DNA from: a virus
IMG/VR virus record: IMGVR_UViG_3300048591_000336
Span: 1-36,063 of that record
DNA length: 36,063 nt
Reading direction: 5' to 3' (one strand)
Numbering within the stretch: position 1 is the first letter of the stretch; every line of letters starts with the position of its first letter. The notes beneath the pieces were generated by a model. That model was not told the DNA's origin. It saw only the letters and a program-made list of their open reading frames with translations, and did no database searches. The position numbers and the translations under genes are program-made. This document shows, piece after piece, positions 1-9,734 of this stretch.

Positions 1-859
1 GCAACAGGATTGGACGCAGCAATACCAGGGCGGGCAGTTGCAGTTGCAGCAGCAGGCGAACCAGATCGACCAGGCGTACCGGATGGGGCAGATCTCCAAC
101 GAGCAACGGCAACTAGCCCTGGCGGAACTCACGCAGCAGCAAGGCAATGCGTACCAATATGCACAGCTGGCGCAGCAGGGGGGCTTGCAGAGTCGTGAGC
201 TTGACCTGGCAGCGCAACAGCAGAACTGGCAGCAGCAGTACCAGGGCGGACAGCTTGGATTGCAGGCGCAGGAACTCGCCAGCCGGGACTGGTATCAGCG
301 AGCGCAGACGGACATCGCTAACCGACAGGCAACCATCGATGAGCAGTACCGGATGGGGCAGATCTCCAACGAGCAACGGCAACTAGCCCTGGCGGAACTC
401 ACGCAGCAGCAAGGCAATGCGTACCAATATGCACAGCTGGCGCAGCAGGGGGGCTTGCAGAGTCGTGAGCTTGACCTGGCAGCGCAACAGCAGAACTGGC
501 AGCAGCAGTACCAGGGCGGACAGCTTGGATTGCAGGCGCAGGAGTTGAGCCAGCAGGGTTGGTATCAGCGGCAGCAGGCGGACATTGCGCGCGGGCAGAT
601 GTCGATCGATGCGATGTACCGGAGCGGGCAGATTTCCGCACAGCAGCGAGAGCTGGCATTGGCGGAACTCACACAGTCGCAGAGCAGTGCATTGGCGCAG
701 GCGCAGTTCGGATGGCAGCAACAGTATCAGCAGATGCAGATGCAGCAGCAGGCTGCGCTGGAACGGGAGCGGCAGCAGAGCGAACGGCAGATGGCGGCGA
801 TGCAGGCGTTTGGCCGGGCGTATGCGCCGAACGTGCGGGCGATCCGAAGCTGGGCATAA
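1..859 (+). CDS. Glutamine-rich repeat protein, C-terminal part (open at left end)
   Basis: The frame is open from base 2 and ends at TAA 857-859. It continues the gene that starts at 34835 and runs off the right end in the same frame. The protein is very rich in Gln, Leu and Tyr/Trp and has no recognisable catalytic motif. It contains repeats with the pattern WQQQYQGGQLGLQAQEL and YRMGQISNEQRQLALAEL, probably long amphipathic helices. At DNA level 76-273 and 346-543 are identical (198 bases, offset 270 bases = 90 codons). Joined across the 263-base overlap, the whole protein would be about 604 residues, but the copy number is uncertain. It lies directly after the portal and 9 bases before the giant gene, so a virion role (internal or portal-associated) is inferred from position only. 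Confidence 0.8.
   Translation, partial: QQDWTQQYQGGQLQLQQQANQIDQAYRMGQISNEQRQLALAELTQQQGNAYQYAQLAQQGGLQSRELDLAAQQQNWQQQYQGGQLGLQAQELASRDWYQRAQTDIANRQATIDEQYRMGQISNEQRQLALAELTQQQGNAYQYAQLAQQGGLQSRELDLAAQQQNWQQQYQGGQLGLQAQELSQQGWYQRQQADIARGQMSIDAMYRSGQISAQQRELALAELTQSQSSALAQAQFGWQQQYQQMQMQQQAALERERQQSERQMAAMQAFGRAYAPNVRAIRSWA
11..273. repeat. Terminal redundancy, left copy (identical to 35801-36063)
   Basis: Bases 11-273 match 35801-36063 without mismatch. Bases 1-10 do not match 35791-35800. They match 35629-35638 instead, and 1-123 equals 35629-35751. The overlap implies a circular or circularly permuted molecule of about 35,790 bp, closed inside the repeat region of the glutamine-rich gene. 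Confidence 0.9.
76..543 (+). repeat. Long in-frame direct repeat, 198 bp identical, period 270 bp
   Basis: Bases 76-273 recur exactly at 346-543. The offset of 270 bases keeps the reading frame (90 residues). The last base of the window (36063) corresponds to base 273, the last base of this identity, so the right end stops exactly where the two copies diverge. Confidence 0.9.
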
Positions 860-868
860 GGGGGAACG

Positions 869-3800
869 ATGCCGGACTGGGGAAATGTCGAGAGTGTGCG
901 CAAGTGGATCCGTGAGCGAGAGGAGGAGGAGAAGCAGCCTTCTTCTCGCAAGGTGCAGGGGCCGAAGACGCGCGAGGAATATGAACGGGATATGGCGGCG
1001 CTGCGTGCTGATGGTGAGCAGGCGCAGGGATGGCGTGCACCGGTCAAGGCGTATGATCGGCCAGAGGTGCAGCAGGCATTGAACCAGAGCGGCGGGCAAT
1101 CGGCGGAGTTGCTGCGGTTGCTGAGGTTGCTGAGCATGACGGGGGAGAGTGGCGGCCAGGCCGCGCGAGGGGCGAGGGGCGAGGAGCCAGGGGGGGCAAG
1201 CCCCAGGCCGGATGCGGGGTCGAGCCGCGCGGGAACAAGTCCTGTTGATTTCTCGCAACTGCGACCTGGCGATCCGATTCCGGCGCAACTGCGACTGGAG
1301 ATGCAACGCGCGGCGAACGCTGCCCAGACGGCGCCAGACCCCAACGGAGGGATGCTCGACCGGCCGGCCGGAATGCAGAGCTATGCGGAGTTTGATGCAG
1401 GCCGGCAGACAGACCAGGCGGCGATGCGGAGACAGGCGGCGCTGCTGCCAGCAGACCAGCAGGCGGCGGGGTATGACGTGGGGAATTGGGCGCAGGATGT
1501 GATGGGGCCGGCGTGGACATATTACGCAGCCCGGCGAGACCAGCGGGCAACGGAGAACCAGCAGCGGATTGAGCAGGGGACGCAGAGTTGGTACGACCCG
1601 ATCATGCAAGTGGGGGGGAATGCGATGGACTTGGGGTTCTTGATACCCCAAAAAGCGCTGACCTCGGCGGATACGAACCCGCTAATGGATGCCATGACCA
1701 CGGCGACCTTGGCGATCAACGGACAGGAGATGCCAGAGCCAGAGTCCGACCGGCCCCGCGGGATGTCGCCGGCGCAGGTGTACGCTCCCCTTGGCGGCGC
1801 GCTGAACAAGATGTTCAATCCGTTCAACCCCAACCATTTCGATTGGACAACGCCGGAAGACGGCAGGGTGGCGCAGCAGGTATGGACGCAGGCGACGGAT
1901 TATATCTGGAGTGAATGGCAGAAGCACAACGCCATGAATCAGGCGCTGGCGGGATTGCCAGAGGAACAGCGCAAGGAAGCGGAGCTTGCTATCCTCAATG
2001 CCACCAGCGGCGCCGACCATGCGTGGTCAACGTGGAATGCGATCCAGCAGAAGCAGAACGTCGAGACGCTGCGCCAGACGGCGAAACAGTTGGCGGCGCA
2101 GGGCGACACGACCACGGCCAGCCAGATGTACCAGTCATACCGAGAACTGAACGCCAAGAGCTATGCCGATCTGGTGGATGAGAACCAGAATATTTGGGCA
2201 GAGATGGTTGAGGGCATCTTCGCTGACCCGACGAGCATCGTGCTCGACCCGCTGATGGATGCGGGGATGGCGGCGTGGCGGTATGGGCGGGCGGCGAACA
2301 AGGTGGCAAAAGCAGGACAGGCCAGCACGAAGGCGCTTGACGCTGCGGTGCAGGACGGGATGCGGATGGCCGGGCAGCTGGAGGATGGGGTCACGGTTCC
2401 CGCGGCGGCGAACTGGCTACAGCAATTGTTTGGCAGGACGGCGGACACGAAGGTGCACATGGAGGCGGACGCACTGTGGAAGAGTGCGACGCAGTTGTTC
2501 CGCGGGGTGGACAATGCAGCAGATGCGCAGTTGTTGCTGCAAACATGGATCGAGAATCCTGCACAGCTGATCCAGGGTGTGACGGGGCTGACTTCAAAGG
2601 GGCTGCGTGAGGTGGCTGGTGTGGCCGACAACAAGGTGCGCTACGGCTACCTGAGTGTGGCGGGCGACGAGCAGTTACAGGCGCTGCCTATCTTGCAGAC
2701 AATCAAAGAGAATCTGCTGAACCTGCCCGCTCTGCGGGCGGAGGGCGGGTTCAACGCGCTGGAGTTCCTGACGCAGTTGGACACGGCGATCTACAGTGGG
2801 GTGCGCAAGAAGTATGGGTTGGAAGCGCTCGATGATCTGGGCGAGGGGGTGACGCGCTGGGCGATCCGGCGATTGGATGAGCCAGGGACGGACGGCGAAA
2901 AGTGGGTGGTCGATTACCTGAACGCTGACGGCGGGATCATGCGGTCGTCTGACGCTATGAGCTATGAGGCTGCGAAGACGCAGACGGGGGCGCTACAGAA
3001 GGCGCTCGACGCAGGGAAGGGGACGCCGACCGTACAGGGTGCGCTGAAGATGATCGGCAACGTGCAGCGGGGATTCCTCTCTGATATGTGGCTTAACCTG
3101 CGGCCCTCTCACTGGATTCGCAATGCAGCAGCAGCGACGGCGGCGACGATGGCGGATGACCTGTACACGCTGCGCAGTGTGAGCGGTATCCTCGACGAGC
3201 TTGGCGCCAAGTTTGTGGGGGCGGCGCCGACCAGCCGGATACAGGAGACGCTTAGCGGGGCGGCGAAGATGGCGGGCGGCCAGGCCGGACAGACGGCGAC
3301 CTCTCAGGGGCAGCACTGGAGCCGGGGAATTTGGGAGAAGAACAACCCCTACGCGAGTTTGAATGAAGCAGCGAGCCAGGTGTGGTCGGGGATGACGCAT
3401 CTGTTTGGAACAAATGTTCCGTTTGGGGAACAGGCGTTCTATCTACGGGCTTTTGACAAGGGGTTCAACCGCAGCTTTGGGAAGCTGTGGGGCGACGTGG
3501 TGAAAGAAACATTGTCGCCACAGGTGGAGAGATTGGGGCTTGACCCGGCTATGGGGCAGTCGATTGTCAACTCGGTGATCTCGGCGGGGGTGTACGGCGG
3601 TAAGCAAGATGTAGCGCAGGCCGCACGCAAGGTAATCTATGGAGCTTACCAGCCGTTCGACCCGCGCACACTGGGCGTACCTGACGAGTTGTTTTCGGCA
3701 GATGGGTGGAAGGAAGTGCAGAACGGGATCGAGGATTGGCTGCGCAACAGCCCCGATCCCTCCAACCAGATGGGGGAGATCGCCACGTGGGTGCGGCAGA

Positions 3801-6800
3801 TTGTCGGGCAGGAGAAGGTGCGCTACGGCGACATTCTGCGCAACGCTGCACCGCAGCCGGGTGTGTATGAGTGGAGCAAGCTGGACGCCGTGGACGAAGC
3901 GGCGGAGATGATGGATAGCCTGACGCAGGCGGCGACGAAGGCCGGGGTCGATCCCCAGCAGGCGCAGCAGCAGGCGCAGGCGTTGGCGGGTAGGCTGATC
4001 GACGGGCAGCAGGAGGCAATGGACAGCTTCCTGCAGGAGATGGCGACGGTTAAGAACCCCACGGCGATGAACGTGGCGTTTGACCTGTTGACGACGCTGC
4101 ACGGGCTGAAGACAGGCGCACGCCGGCAGGTGGATGAGTTGAGCCGGTTGGCGGCGGATGCATCCACGCCGGAGATGTGGCTGCGCAAGTTCGAGGAGAC
4201 GGGGAAGATCTACACGCAGTTGAGCGACGATTTGTCGGCTACGATCGCCGGGGCGGCGGATGATTTGCGCACGGTGGTGGCCGGGGGAGAGGTGCAACGC
4301 AAGTACGACTGGTGGGCAGCGTTGCGCCGGTACTTTGACTATGACCAGGCAGAGAATGCGGCGGTGCGGATCACGCCATTGGGCAGTTCGAAGGACAGCC
4401 GGGAAACGTGGGAGGCAGTGATTGAGGCCAACCGGCAGTATATCGACGCCAGCATGGTGCAGTTGTACGATGCGTTTCAGCGTTTCCCGTCGGTAGATTC
4501 GCTGGATGTGTTGCGCTCGGCGCAGCAGAGCATCGACATGGAAGGCGCCCGGGTGGCGGCGTGGCTGGCAAAGCAGCGAGAGCAAGCGCTGCAAGGGGCG
4601 CTGAAGTGGGACGATTACTTTGCGGCCAGGAATTCGGCATGGTATCGAGCGTTCGACAACATGACGATTTACAACGAGGCGGCAAAGCGGGCGATTGTGG
4701 CGCAAGGGATGGCGGAGCAGGTTCCCAGCCAACTGCGCTGGGTGGACGACTTCGCCGGTGGGGAGTTCTTCCTGCTGGGGCCAGCAGAAAAGAAGGGCTA
4801 CTGGCTGGCGCGGCGCATGGACGACGGGACGATCCATCAATTCGATACACCTGGCAGAGACCCGCATCAGGCTGCACCGCTTGTGCCAGCGGAGGTGCTG
4901 AACGATTGGTACAAGGTGACAGACCAGTCGGACCGGATCAAACCGGTGCTTGAGGAGATTGCCCAGGCGAACCCGCTGCCAGTGCGCAAGCCAACCGGAA
5001 CGCTGACACCCTCGAATGTGGGGACAGCAGAGGCAGGCTTTACGGATTACCCAGATTTTCCTGCGGATTGGCGGGCGCCGTGGACACAGCAGGAGTTACG
5101 GCAAGCGACAGACCCGGCGAATGATGTTGATTTCGGGATGCGATCCTCGGCGGCCAACCCTGCGCAGGCAACGCCAGGGGCGCCAAGCGCAGAAAGCCTT
5201 GACCCCAACGCACGCTTGACCAAGCCGAAAAATTGGGATAGCCCGCAGCGGGCGGCGCCGTTGGAGCCTGGCGCACAGGTGCGGCACAGGAAGACCGGGG
5301 CGCTGTACACCGTCGAGAAACGCAGCGAGAGCGGCGGCTGGTACTATGTGACTGATGAGAAGACAGGGAAGCGGAGCCGGTTCAAAAACCAGAGCCTGGA
5401 GGGGTTGGAGAAACCGGTGGCCTGGGTGAAGCCGGAACAACAGGCGAAGGTGGTTGAGCTTGTGCAGGCCGGGAAGAAGCAACTGATCACCGAGTATGGG
5501 GATCGGCTGCGGGAGATGGGCTATACCAACGGGCAGTTGAAGCGATACTCTCCGGAGGAGATCGCGCACGCCATCACCGGGACAAGCAAGGGGCCTAAGC
5601 CTGCGGTGGAAACATCCTGGATGACCTTCGAAGGTCAGCAGGGAATGGCAGGGCGGGATGAGTTGCGTGAGTTCATGCGCCAGGCGTGGGACTCGGATGT
5701 GGCGGCGACGTGGGGCAACCATCTCGAACTAGAGCGCATTGTGCGGCGCTTCAATAAGGATGGCCGGGTTGAACTGGTGAGCAGGGACAGCCGGTTAAAC
5801 CCCCAGGAAGTCGAAGGACTGTTCCAGGATTTGATAGGCACGACGGTGGGCGGCGAGCCGATCAACGACCTGGGCGACGTGGAGCGTTTCCTGCAGCGCT
5901 ATGTGGACGCAGGCGCCGACTTCACAGAGAACAAGGCGGCGATCACAGAAGCACGCCAGTTCAAAGGGATGGATGTCACACAGATTGTGGCGGACACCTA
6001 CGACGAACTGAAGCGCTTCGGGATGGATGACGCATCGATCCGGGAACTGGCAACGCAGAGCAGGCGGCAGGTGTTGGAGTGGATCGCCCAGGTGCGGGGC
6101 AAGATGCCGGACGCAGACAGCCCTTACGCCGGGATGATCACCTACGAATCCAGCACGCCGATGTTCAAGGGGATGACGGGACCGGGCTTCCTGACCGACG
6201 ACCCGCAGGAGACGCTGGAGAATGTGTACCAGTTGATTCGTACGAAGTGGGGAAAACGCAAACAACCGGAAGTGGGCGATGTGGCGATGCACATGATCAC
6301 ATCGCTAGACGAGGCAGGCGAACGGATTATAGCGGCGCTACCTCAACTGGCGCAACGGACGCCGAACACACTGGACGCCGGACAGAAGCGCTTCCTATTG
6401 CAGGCTATCGATGGATTGATGCCGACCTTTGACAATGTGGTGGCGGAGAGCCGGAACATTGGGGAGTCGTTGGCGAACGGCGCCATGCTGAACTACCAGG
6501 ATCGCCGGGGCTTCGACAGTCTGTTGAGTCTGGTGGCGCCTTATCATTACTTCTGGTCGCGCGGCGGGGCGACGTGGGCGCGGCGGCTGATGACGCAGCC
6601 GAAGACGCTGAACCTGGTGTACGAGACGAACCGGGCGATTAACACGGAGAACCGGCGACAGGATATGCCACAGCGTTTGGAGGGTTCGATCCCCGCGGTG
6701 AATGTGCCGGGCGGCCAAATCCGCATGGGCAACATCATGAACTGGCTGCTGCCGCAGGCGATCAATAATTTTGTAGACCCAGAAGCTGCGAACAACGATC

Positions 6801-9718
6801 TGGAGCGGATGATTATGCGCTTCCAGCAGGTGACGCCAGGCTTTATGCCTGTTATGCAGTATGCTCTCGACGCCTACTTTGACCAAGTGGCGCCGCTGCC
6901 CGGCGGACAGAAGCGGGTAGAGACTCAGCCGCGCAAGTATGTGCCCATGTACGGGGTGATGAGTGATGTTAGCCAGACGTTGACGGGGCAGGGGTTGCCG
7001 GGCGGAGGCGATGCCTACGACCCCTACCGCACACGGCGGGCGCTGCGCAACATGGCGCAGGAGGGACAGTTCGACGGGGAGACAGCGCAGTATGCACAGC
7101 AGATCGTCGTCAACCTGGAGAACGGTCGGGATCGGTATGCGGGGATTCCGCAGCAGGCGCAGAAGACAGCAGACGCAGCCTATCTAGCAGCGCAGAAGCA
7201 GGGAGGAGGAGAGCGGCTGTTGACCAGTGCGACGGGACTGGCGGCGGGTGCACCGCTCTACTATTACCCCGACTCGGAAGGGGAGATCCGCCAGGCGCAG
7301 CAGGCATACGGGCAGGCCGGGTACGACCCGCAGATGAATCCATACGGCAGTGCGCAGCAGCGGCGGGATGTGCTGGAAGCGAACCCAGGGCTGCCGGTGG
7401 CGTGGTCGACGAATGTGGCGCCGGGCAAGTTGGAGCCTGCCCAGGCCGCGCAACGCAGCGAGATGTGGGGTCTGCTGGACAACCAGGTGTATGGGCCGAT
7501 GGCGAATGCTGTGACGCGGGCGATCCTGGCGAATCCGGAGATCACCGAGAAGGAGATCAACGCCATCAAAGGGCCTTACTACGACAAGGCCGCGGAGATC
7601 AAGGGGCGCTATCCTGGGTTGCCGGAGAGTGACCCGAAGGCGCCGAGCGGAGCGAACCCGGCGGAACGGGCCATCTATGAATTAGAACGGCTGTTCAACG
7701 TGGCGGGGAAGCCGACCTATCCTGGGGACAACGCCAGTAATGCAGAGATGCAGCAGTACTATGCAGCGAAGGCGACCTGGGAAGAGCAGCGGCTGAACGT
7801 GATCGACCAGCGGCTGAATCAGTTTGTGTATCAGGCGGAAGGCGACCCGACGAACGAATGGCAGCGGGAACTGGTGAAGCTGGTGCAAGGCCGCTACTCG
7901 TCGGATATGCTACGGCAGTACAAGGAAATGAAGTACGCCACGGATGTGGAACGAGGATGGGCGGAAAAGGAAGCGCTGCGGCAGGAGACGACGGCGGCCA
8001 ACTGGAATGCGAAGGCCGGGGCAGTGGCAGAGCGGATGGGGCCAGAGGGTCAAGCACTATGGAGCCAGTATCACGCGGCGGCGAAGGGGCCGGAGCGGGA
8101 CGCACTGAAACAGCAGAATCCGGCGGTGCGTGAGGCGATCATGGCGGGGTACAATCCGGTTGAGTATGACCAGGCGGTGGTGCTCTTTGGCCCGGAGGCG
8201 TGGGCGACGCTGTACAACCCAGAGCGGCCGAGTTATCCCGTGGGAGCGGACGAGGCAACGCTGCAACAGTATTACGACCAGTTGTCGCAGTGGAACCAGG
8301 CGCACCCGACCGATGCGGAGATGAGATTCTGGATTAACGGCAGACCAACGATCGATGAGGACTTCGCCTATGACTTTGGCGACGACTGGCAGGAAGCACA
8401 GGCGATCTTCGGCGAGGATATCTTCGACATAGAGCGGGCGTCGAACAGTGCGGCGGACTGGCGGGCGTGGCGCAATGCGAACCCGGATGCGTACATGCGG
8501 CTGACGGGGTACAAGGAGTGGAAGAAGGTAGGCGTCGATGATGCAGAGAGTAGACAGGCAGTAGGAGAGGACGCAGCGCAGATCGCCTATCAGCCGGGGA
8601 TGCCCAGGCCGGTGGGTAGTGAGCGGCGGCCAGTGGGGGCAGGGGATTGGGAGGCAGGGTTGACGCTAGGGCAGGCGGCGCCGGATATGCTGGCGACTGC
8701 GGAAGTTCCGCAGTCGGGTGGACTGGGTGGACTCAATGGACAGGCGCCGGGGATGCCGCAGACAGGGAAGCCGCAAAATACAGAGATGGCTATAACCCCT
8801 GGGGTCAATGGTATGAGTGGGGAAGTTCCTACCACGGCGGAAGGGTGGGCAATGCGCAATGCCAGTTTCGCCAAATATCAGCAGGGGACAGTGCAGTGGG
8901 AGCAACGCAAGGCGCAGGTGTACGAGGTCTTTGGCCAGGAGACGGGCGGGCTGTACGAGCAGTACCTAGCCCTGCCCAGCAACAGCCAACAGAGGCGGGA
9001 TTTCAAGGCGCAGTATCCAGAGTTGCGAGCGGTGCAGCTCTACACGTTTCAGCCGGACGCCTATCAGCAGGCGCAGGAGATGTTTGGGCAGGAAGGTGTG
9101 CTGGCGTGGGCGAAGACGCCTGCCTACGCTGACACGCCAGAAGCAAAGGCAGCACGGTCGCAGTATCTGGACGCCAATCCGAAAGCGTTTACAGTGGGGG
9201 CGTGGCTGTACGGGCGGCCGGGCGAGGATAACGAAGACACGGCGGATGATGAGAAATTCCGCTATGACCTGGGCGGGGATTACAGCACGGCGCAGGAGAT
9301 GTTTGGGGCGGACATCTGGCGGGTGGTGGAGGGATACAAGAGGAACGCACCGAAGCCGATCAAGAGCCAGTACTACAAGGACAACCCTAGCCTGTCGCCG
9401 TTCTTCGATTGGTGGTACGGCAACCTGCCGAAAACAAACAGCATGGCGGCCACGACTCGCAGCGGGGCGAGCTATGGCGGCGGCGGTGGTTGGGGTGGCG
9501 GCGGCGGTTGGGGCGGTGGCGGTGGCGGCGGAAGCTGGCAGCCGAAGGTGTACCCGCCGCGCATTGACCCGCGGTATATGGACAGAGAGTTGGAGGTGCC
9601 GGCGCAGATGTTGCGGCGCTGGAGATCGGGCGACAATCAGATCGATACGTCGTGGCTGCGGGCCGGGGATCGGTTGGCGCCAGGGCAGTTGAAGGCATGG
9701 AGACCGAGAAGCAGCTAA
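869..9718 (+). CDS. Giant (2949 aa) putative internal virion / DNA-ejection protein
   Basis: ATG 869 follows an AAGGGGGAA ribosome site, and the frame stays open for 8.85 kb. At 2949 residues it is a quarter of the genome. The N-terminal ~130 residues are charged and low in complexity. A long helix-rich body has amphipathic, Trp/Pro/Asn-rich stretches near residues 740-760 (WLNLRPSHWIRN) and 1885-1900 (PYHYFWSRGGATWARR), of the kind seen in large encapsidated phage proteins. A small SH3/Tudor-like segment lies near 1468-1516. Two homologous modules of about 165 residues occur at about 2388-2553 and 2687-2855, sharing FG-x-E/A and Y/W-rich motifs. A glycine-rich linker (GGGGWGGGG type) precedes a basic C-terminus. 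The position between portal and scaffold genes fits an internal or ejection protein. I saw no RNA polymerase, lytic transglycosylase or protease motif. The gene is certain; the function is inferred. Confidence 0.8.
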   Translation: MPDWGNVESVRKWIREREEEEKQPSSRKVQGPKTREEYERDMAALRADGEQAQGWRAPVKAYDRPEVQQALNQSGGQSAELLRLLRLLSMTGESGGQAARGARGEEPGGASPRPDAGSSRAGTSPVDFSQLRPGDPIPAQLRLEMQRAANAAQTAPDPNGGMLDRPAGMQSYAEFDAGRQTDQAAMRRQAALLPADQQAAGYDVGNWAQDVMGPAWTYYAARRDQRATENQQRIEQGTQSWYDPIMQVGGNAMDLGFLIPQKALTSADTNPLMDAMTTATLAINGQEMPEPESDRPRGMSPAQVYAPLGGALNKMFNPFNPNHFDWTTPEDGRVAQQVWTQATDYIWSEWQKHNAMNQALAGLPEEQRKEAELAILNATSGADHAWSTWNAIQQKQNVETLRQTAKQLAAQGDTTTASQMYQSYRELNAKSYADLVDENQNIWAEMVEGIFADPTSIVLDPLMDAGMAAWRYGRAANKVAKAGQASTKALDAAVQDGMRMAGQLEDGVTVPAAANWLQQLFGRTADTKVHMEADALWKSATQLFRGVDNAADAQLLLQTWIENPAQLIQGVTGLTSKGLREVAGVADNKVRYGYLSVAGDEQLQALPILQTIKENLLNLPALRAEGGFNALEFLTQLDTAIYSGVRKKYGLEALDDLGEGVTRWAIRRLDEPGTDGEKWVVDYLNADGGIMRSSDAMSYEAAKTQTGALQKALDAGKGTPTVQGALKMIGNVQRGFLSDMWLNLRPSHWIRNAAAATAATMADDLYTLRSVSGILDELGAKFVGAAPTSRIQETLSGAAKMAGGQAGQTATSQGQHWSRGIWEKNNPYASLNEAASQVWSGMTHLFGTNVPFGEQAFYLRAFDKGFNRSFGKLWGDVVKETLSPQVERLGLDPAMGQSIVNSVISAGVYGGKQDVAQAARKVIYGAYQPFDPRTLGVPDELFSADGWKEVQNGIEDWLRNSPDPSNQMGEIATWVRQIVGQEKVRYGDILRNAAPQPGVYEWSKLDAVDEAAEMMDSLTQAATKAGVDPQQAQQQAQALAGRLIDGQQEAMDSFLQEMATVKNPTAMNVAFDLLTTLHGLKTGARRQVDELSRLAADASTPEMWLRKFEETGKIYTQLSDDLSATIAGAADDLRTVVAGGEVQRKYDWWAALRRYFDYDQAENAAVRITPLGSSKDSRETWEAVIEANRQYIDASMVQLYDAFQRFPSVDSLDVLRSAQQSIDMEGARVAAWLAKQREQALQGALKWDDYFAARNSAWYRAFDNMTIYNEAAKRAIVAQGMAEQVPSQLRWVDDFAGGEFFLLGPAEKKGYWLARRMDDGTIHQFDTPGRDPHQAAPLVPAEVLNDWYKVTDQSDRIKPVLEEIAQANPLPVRKPTGTLTPSNVGTAEAGFTDYPDFPADWRAPWTQQELRQATDPANDVDFGMRSSAANPAQATPGAPSAESLDPNARLTKPKNWDSPQRAAPLEPGAQVRHRKTGALYTVEKRSESGGWYYVTDEKTGKRSRFKNQSLEGLEKPVAWVKPEQQAKVVELVQAGKKQLITEYGDRLREMGYTNGQLKRYSPEEIAHAITGTSKGPKPAVETSWMTFEGQQGMAGRDELREFMRQAWDSDVAATWGNHLELERIVRRFNKDGRVELVSRDSRLNPQEVEGLFQDLIGTTVGGEPINDLGDVERFLQRYVDAGADFTENKAAITEARQFKGMDVTQIVADTYDELKRFGMDDASIRELATQSRRQVLEWIAQVRGKMPDADSPYAGMITYESSTPMFKGMTGPGFLTDDPQETLENVYQLIRTKWGKRKQPEVGDVAMHMITSLDEAGERIIAALPQLAQRTPNTLDAGQKRFLLQAIDGLMPTFDNVVAESRNIGESLANGAMLNYQDRRGFDSLLSLVAPYHYFWSRGGATWARRLMTQPKTLNLVYETNRAINTENRRQDMPQRLEGSIPAVNVPGGQIRMGNIMNWLLPQAINNFVDPEAANNDLERMIMRFQQVTPGFMPVMQYALDAYFDQVAPLPGGQKRVETQPRKYVPMYGVMSDVSQTLTGQGLPGGGDAYDPYRTRRALRNMAQEGQFDGETAQYAQQIVVNLENGRDRYAGIPQQAQKTADAAYLAAQKQGGGERLLTSATGLAAGAPLYYYPDSEGEIRQAQQAYGQAGYDPQMNPYGSAQQRRDVLEANPGLPVAWSTNVAPGKLEPAQAAQRSEMWGLLDNQVYGPMANAVTRAILANPEITEKEINAIKGPYYDKAAEIKGRYPGLPESDPKAPSGANPAERAIYELERLFNVAGKPTYPGDNASNAEMQQYYAAKATWEEQRLNVIDQRLNQFVYQAEGDPTNEWQRELVKLVQGRYSSDMLRQYKEMKYATDVERGWAEKEALRQETTAANWNAKAGAVAERMGPEGQALWSQYHAAAKGPERDALKQQNPAVREAIMAGYNPVEYDQAVVLFGPEAWATLYNPERPSYPVGADEATLQQYYDQLSQWNQAHPTDAEMRFWINGRPTIDEDFAYDFGDDWQEAQAIFGEDIFDIERASNSAADWRAWRNANPDAYMRLTGYKEWKKVGVDDAESRQAVGEDAAQIAYQPGMPRPVGSERRPVGAGDWEAGLTLGQAAPDMLATAEVPQSGGLGGLNGQAPGMPQTGKPQNTEMAITPGVNGMSGEVPTTAEGWAMRNASFAKYQQGTVQWEQRKAQVYEVFGQETGGLYEQYLALPSNSQQRRDFKAQYPELRAVQLYTFQPDAYQQAQEMFGQEGVLAWAKTPAYADTPEAKAARSQYLDANPKAFTVGAWLYGRPGEDNEDTADDEKFRYDLGGDYSTAQEMFGADIWRVVEGYKRNAPKPIKSQYYKDNPSLSPFFDWWYGNLPKTNSMAATTRSGASYGGGGGWGGGGGWGGGGGGGSWQPKVYPPRIDPRYMDRELEVPAQMLRRWRSGDNQIDTSWLRAGDRLAPGQLKAWRPRSS
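1165..1184. repeat. GGGGCGA heptamer tract inside the giant gene
   Basis: Nearly three GAGGGGC heptamers lie in a coding region and are read as Ala-Arg-Gly-Glu-type residues. The same heptamer occurs at 11001-11028, 12816-12839, 21681-21692 and 28781-28797. Confidence 0.8.
8694..8716. repeat. 23-base near-perfect palindrome, copy A (twin of 25406-25428)
   Basis: 11-base arms around a single G, with the core CGACTGCGGAA-G-TTCCGCAGTCG, lie inside the giant gene. 21 of 23 bases match the site in the ParB-like gene, and both are read in the same frame (TAE-x-x-QS). A protein-binding site, possibly parS-like, or a small palindromic repeat is possible. Confidence 0.65.
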
Positions 9719-9734
9719 GGGAGAGGAGAGAAAG

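Noticed and set aside
383-1651. Long open frame on the minus strand across the glutamine-rich and giant genes
   Set aside because: It is Arg/Leu/His/Pro-rich, has no ribosome site and lies opposite well-supported + strand genes. Similar frames at 3443-4867, 15585-16853 and 34157-35740 are likewise by-products of GC-rich codon use.
869-9718. N4-like virion RNA polymerase
   Set aside because: Size and position fit, but I could not find the conserved polymerase motifs by eye, so the claim is not supported.
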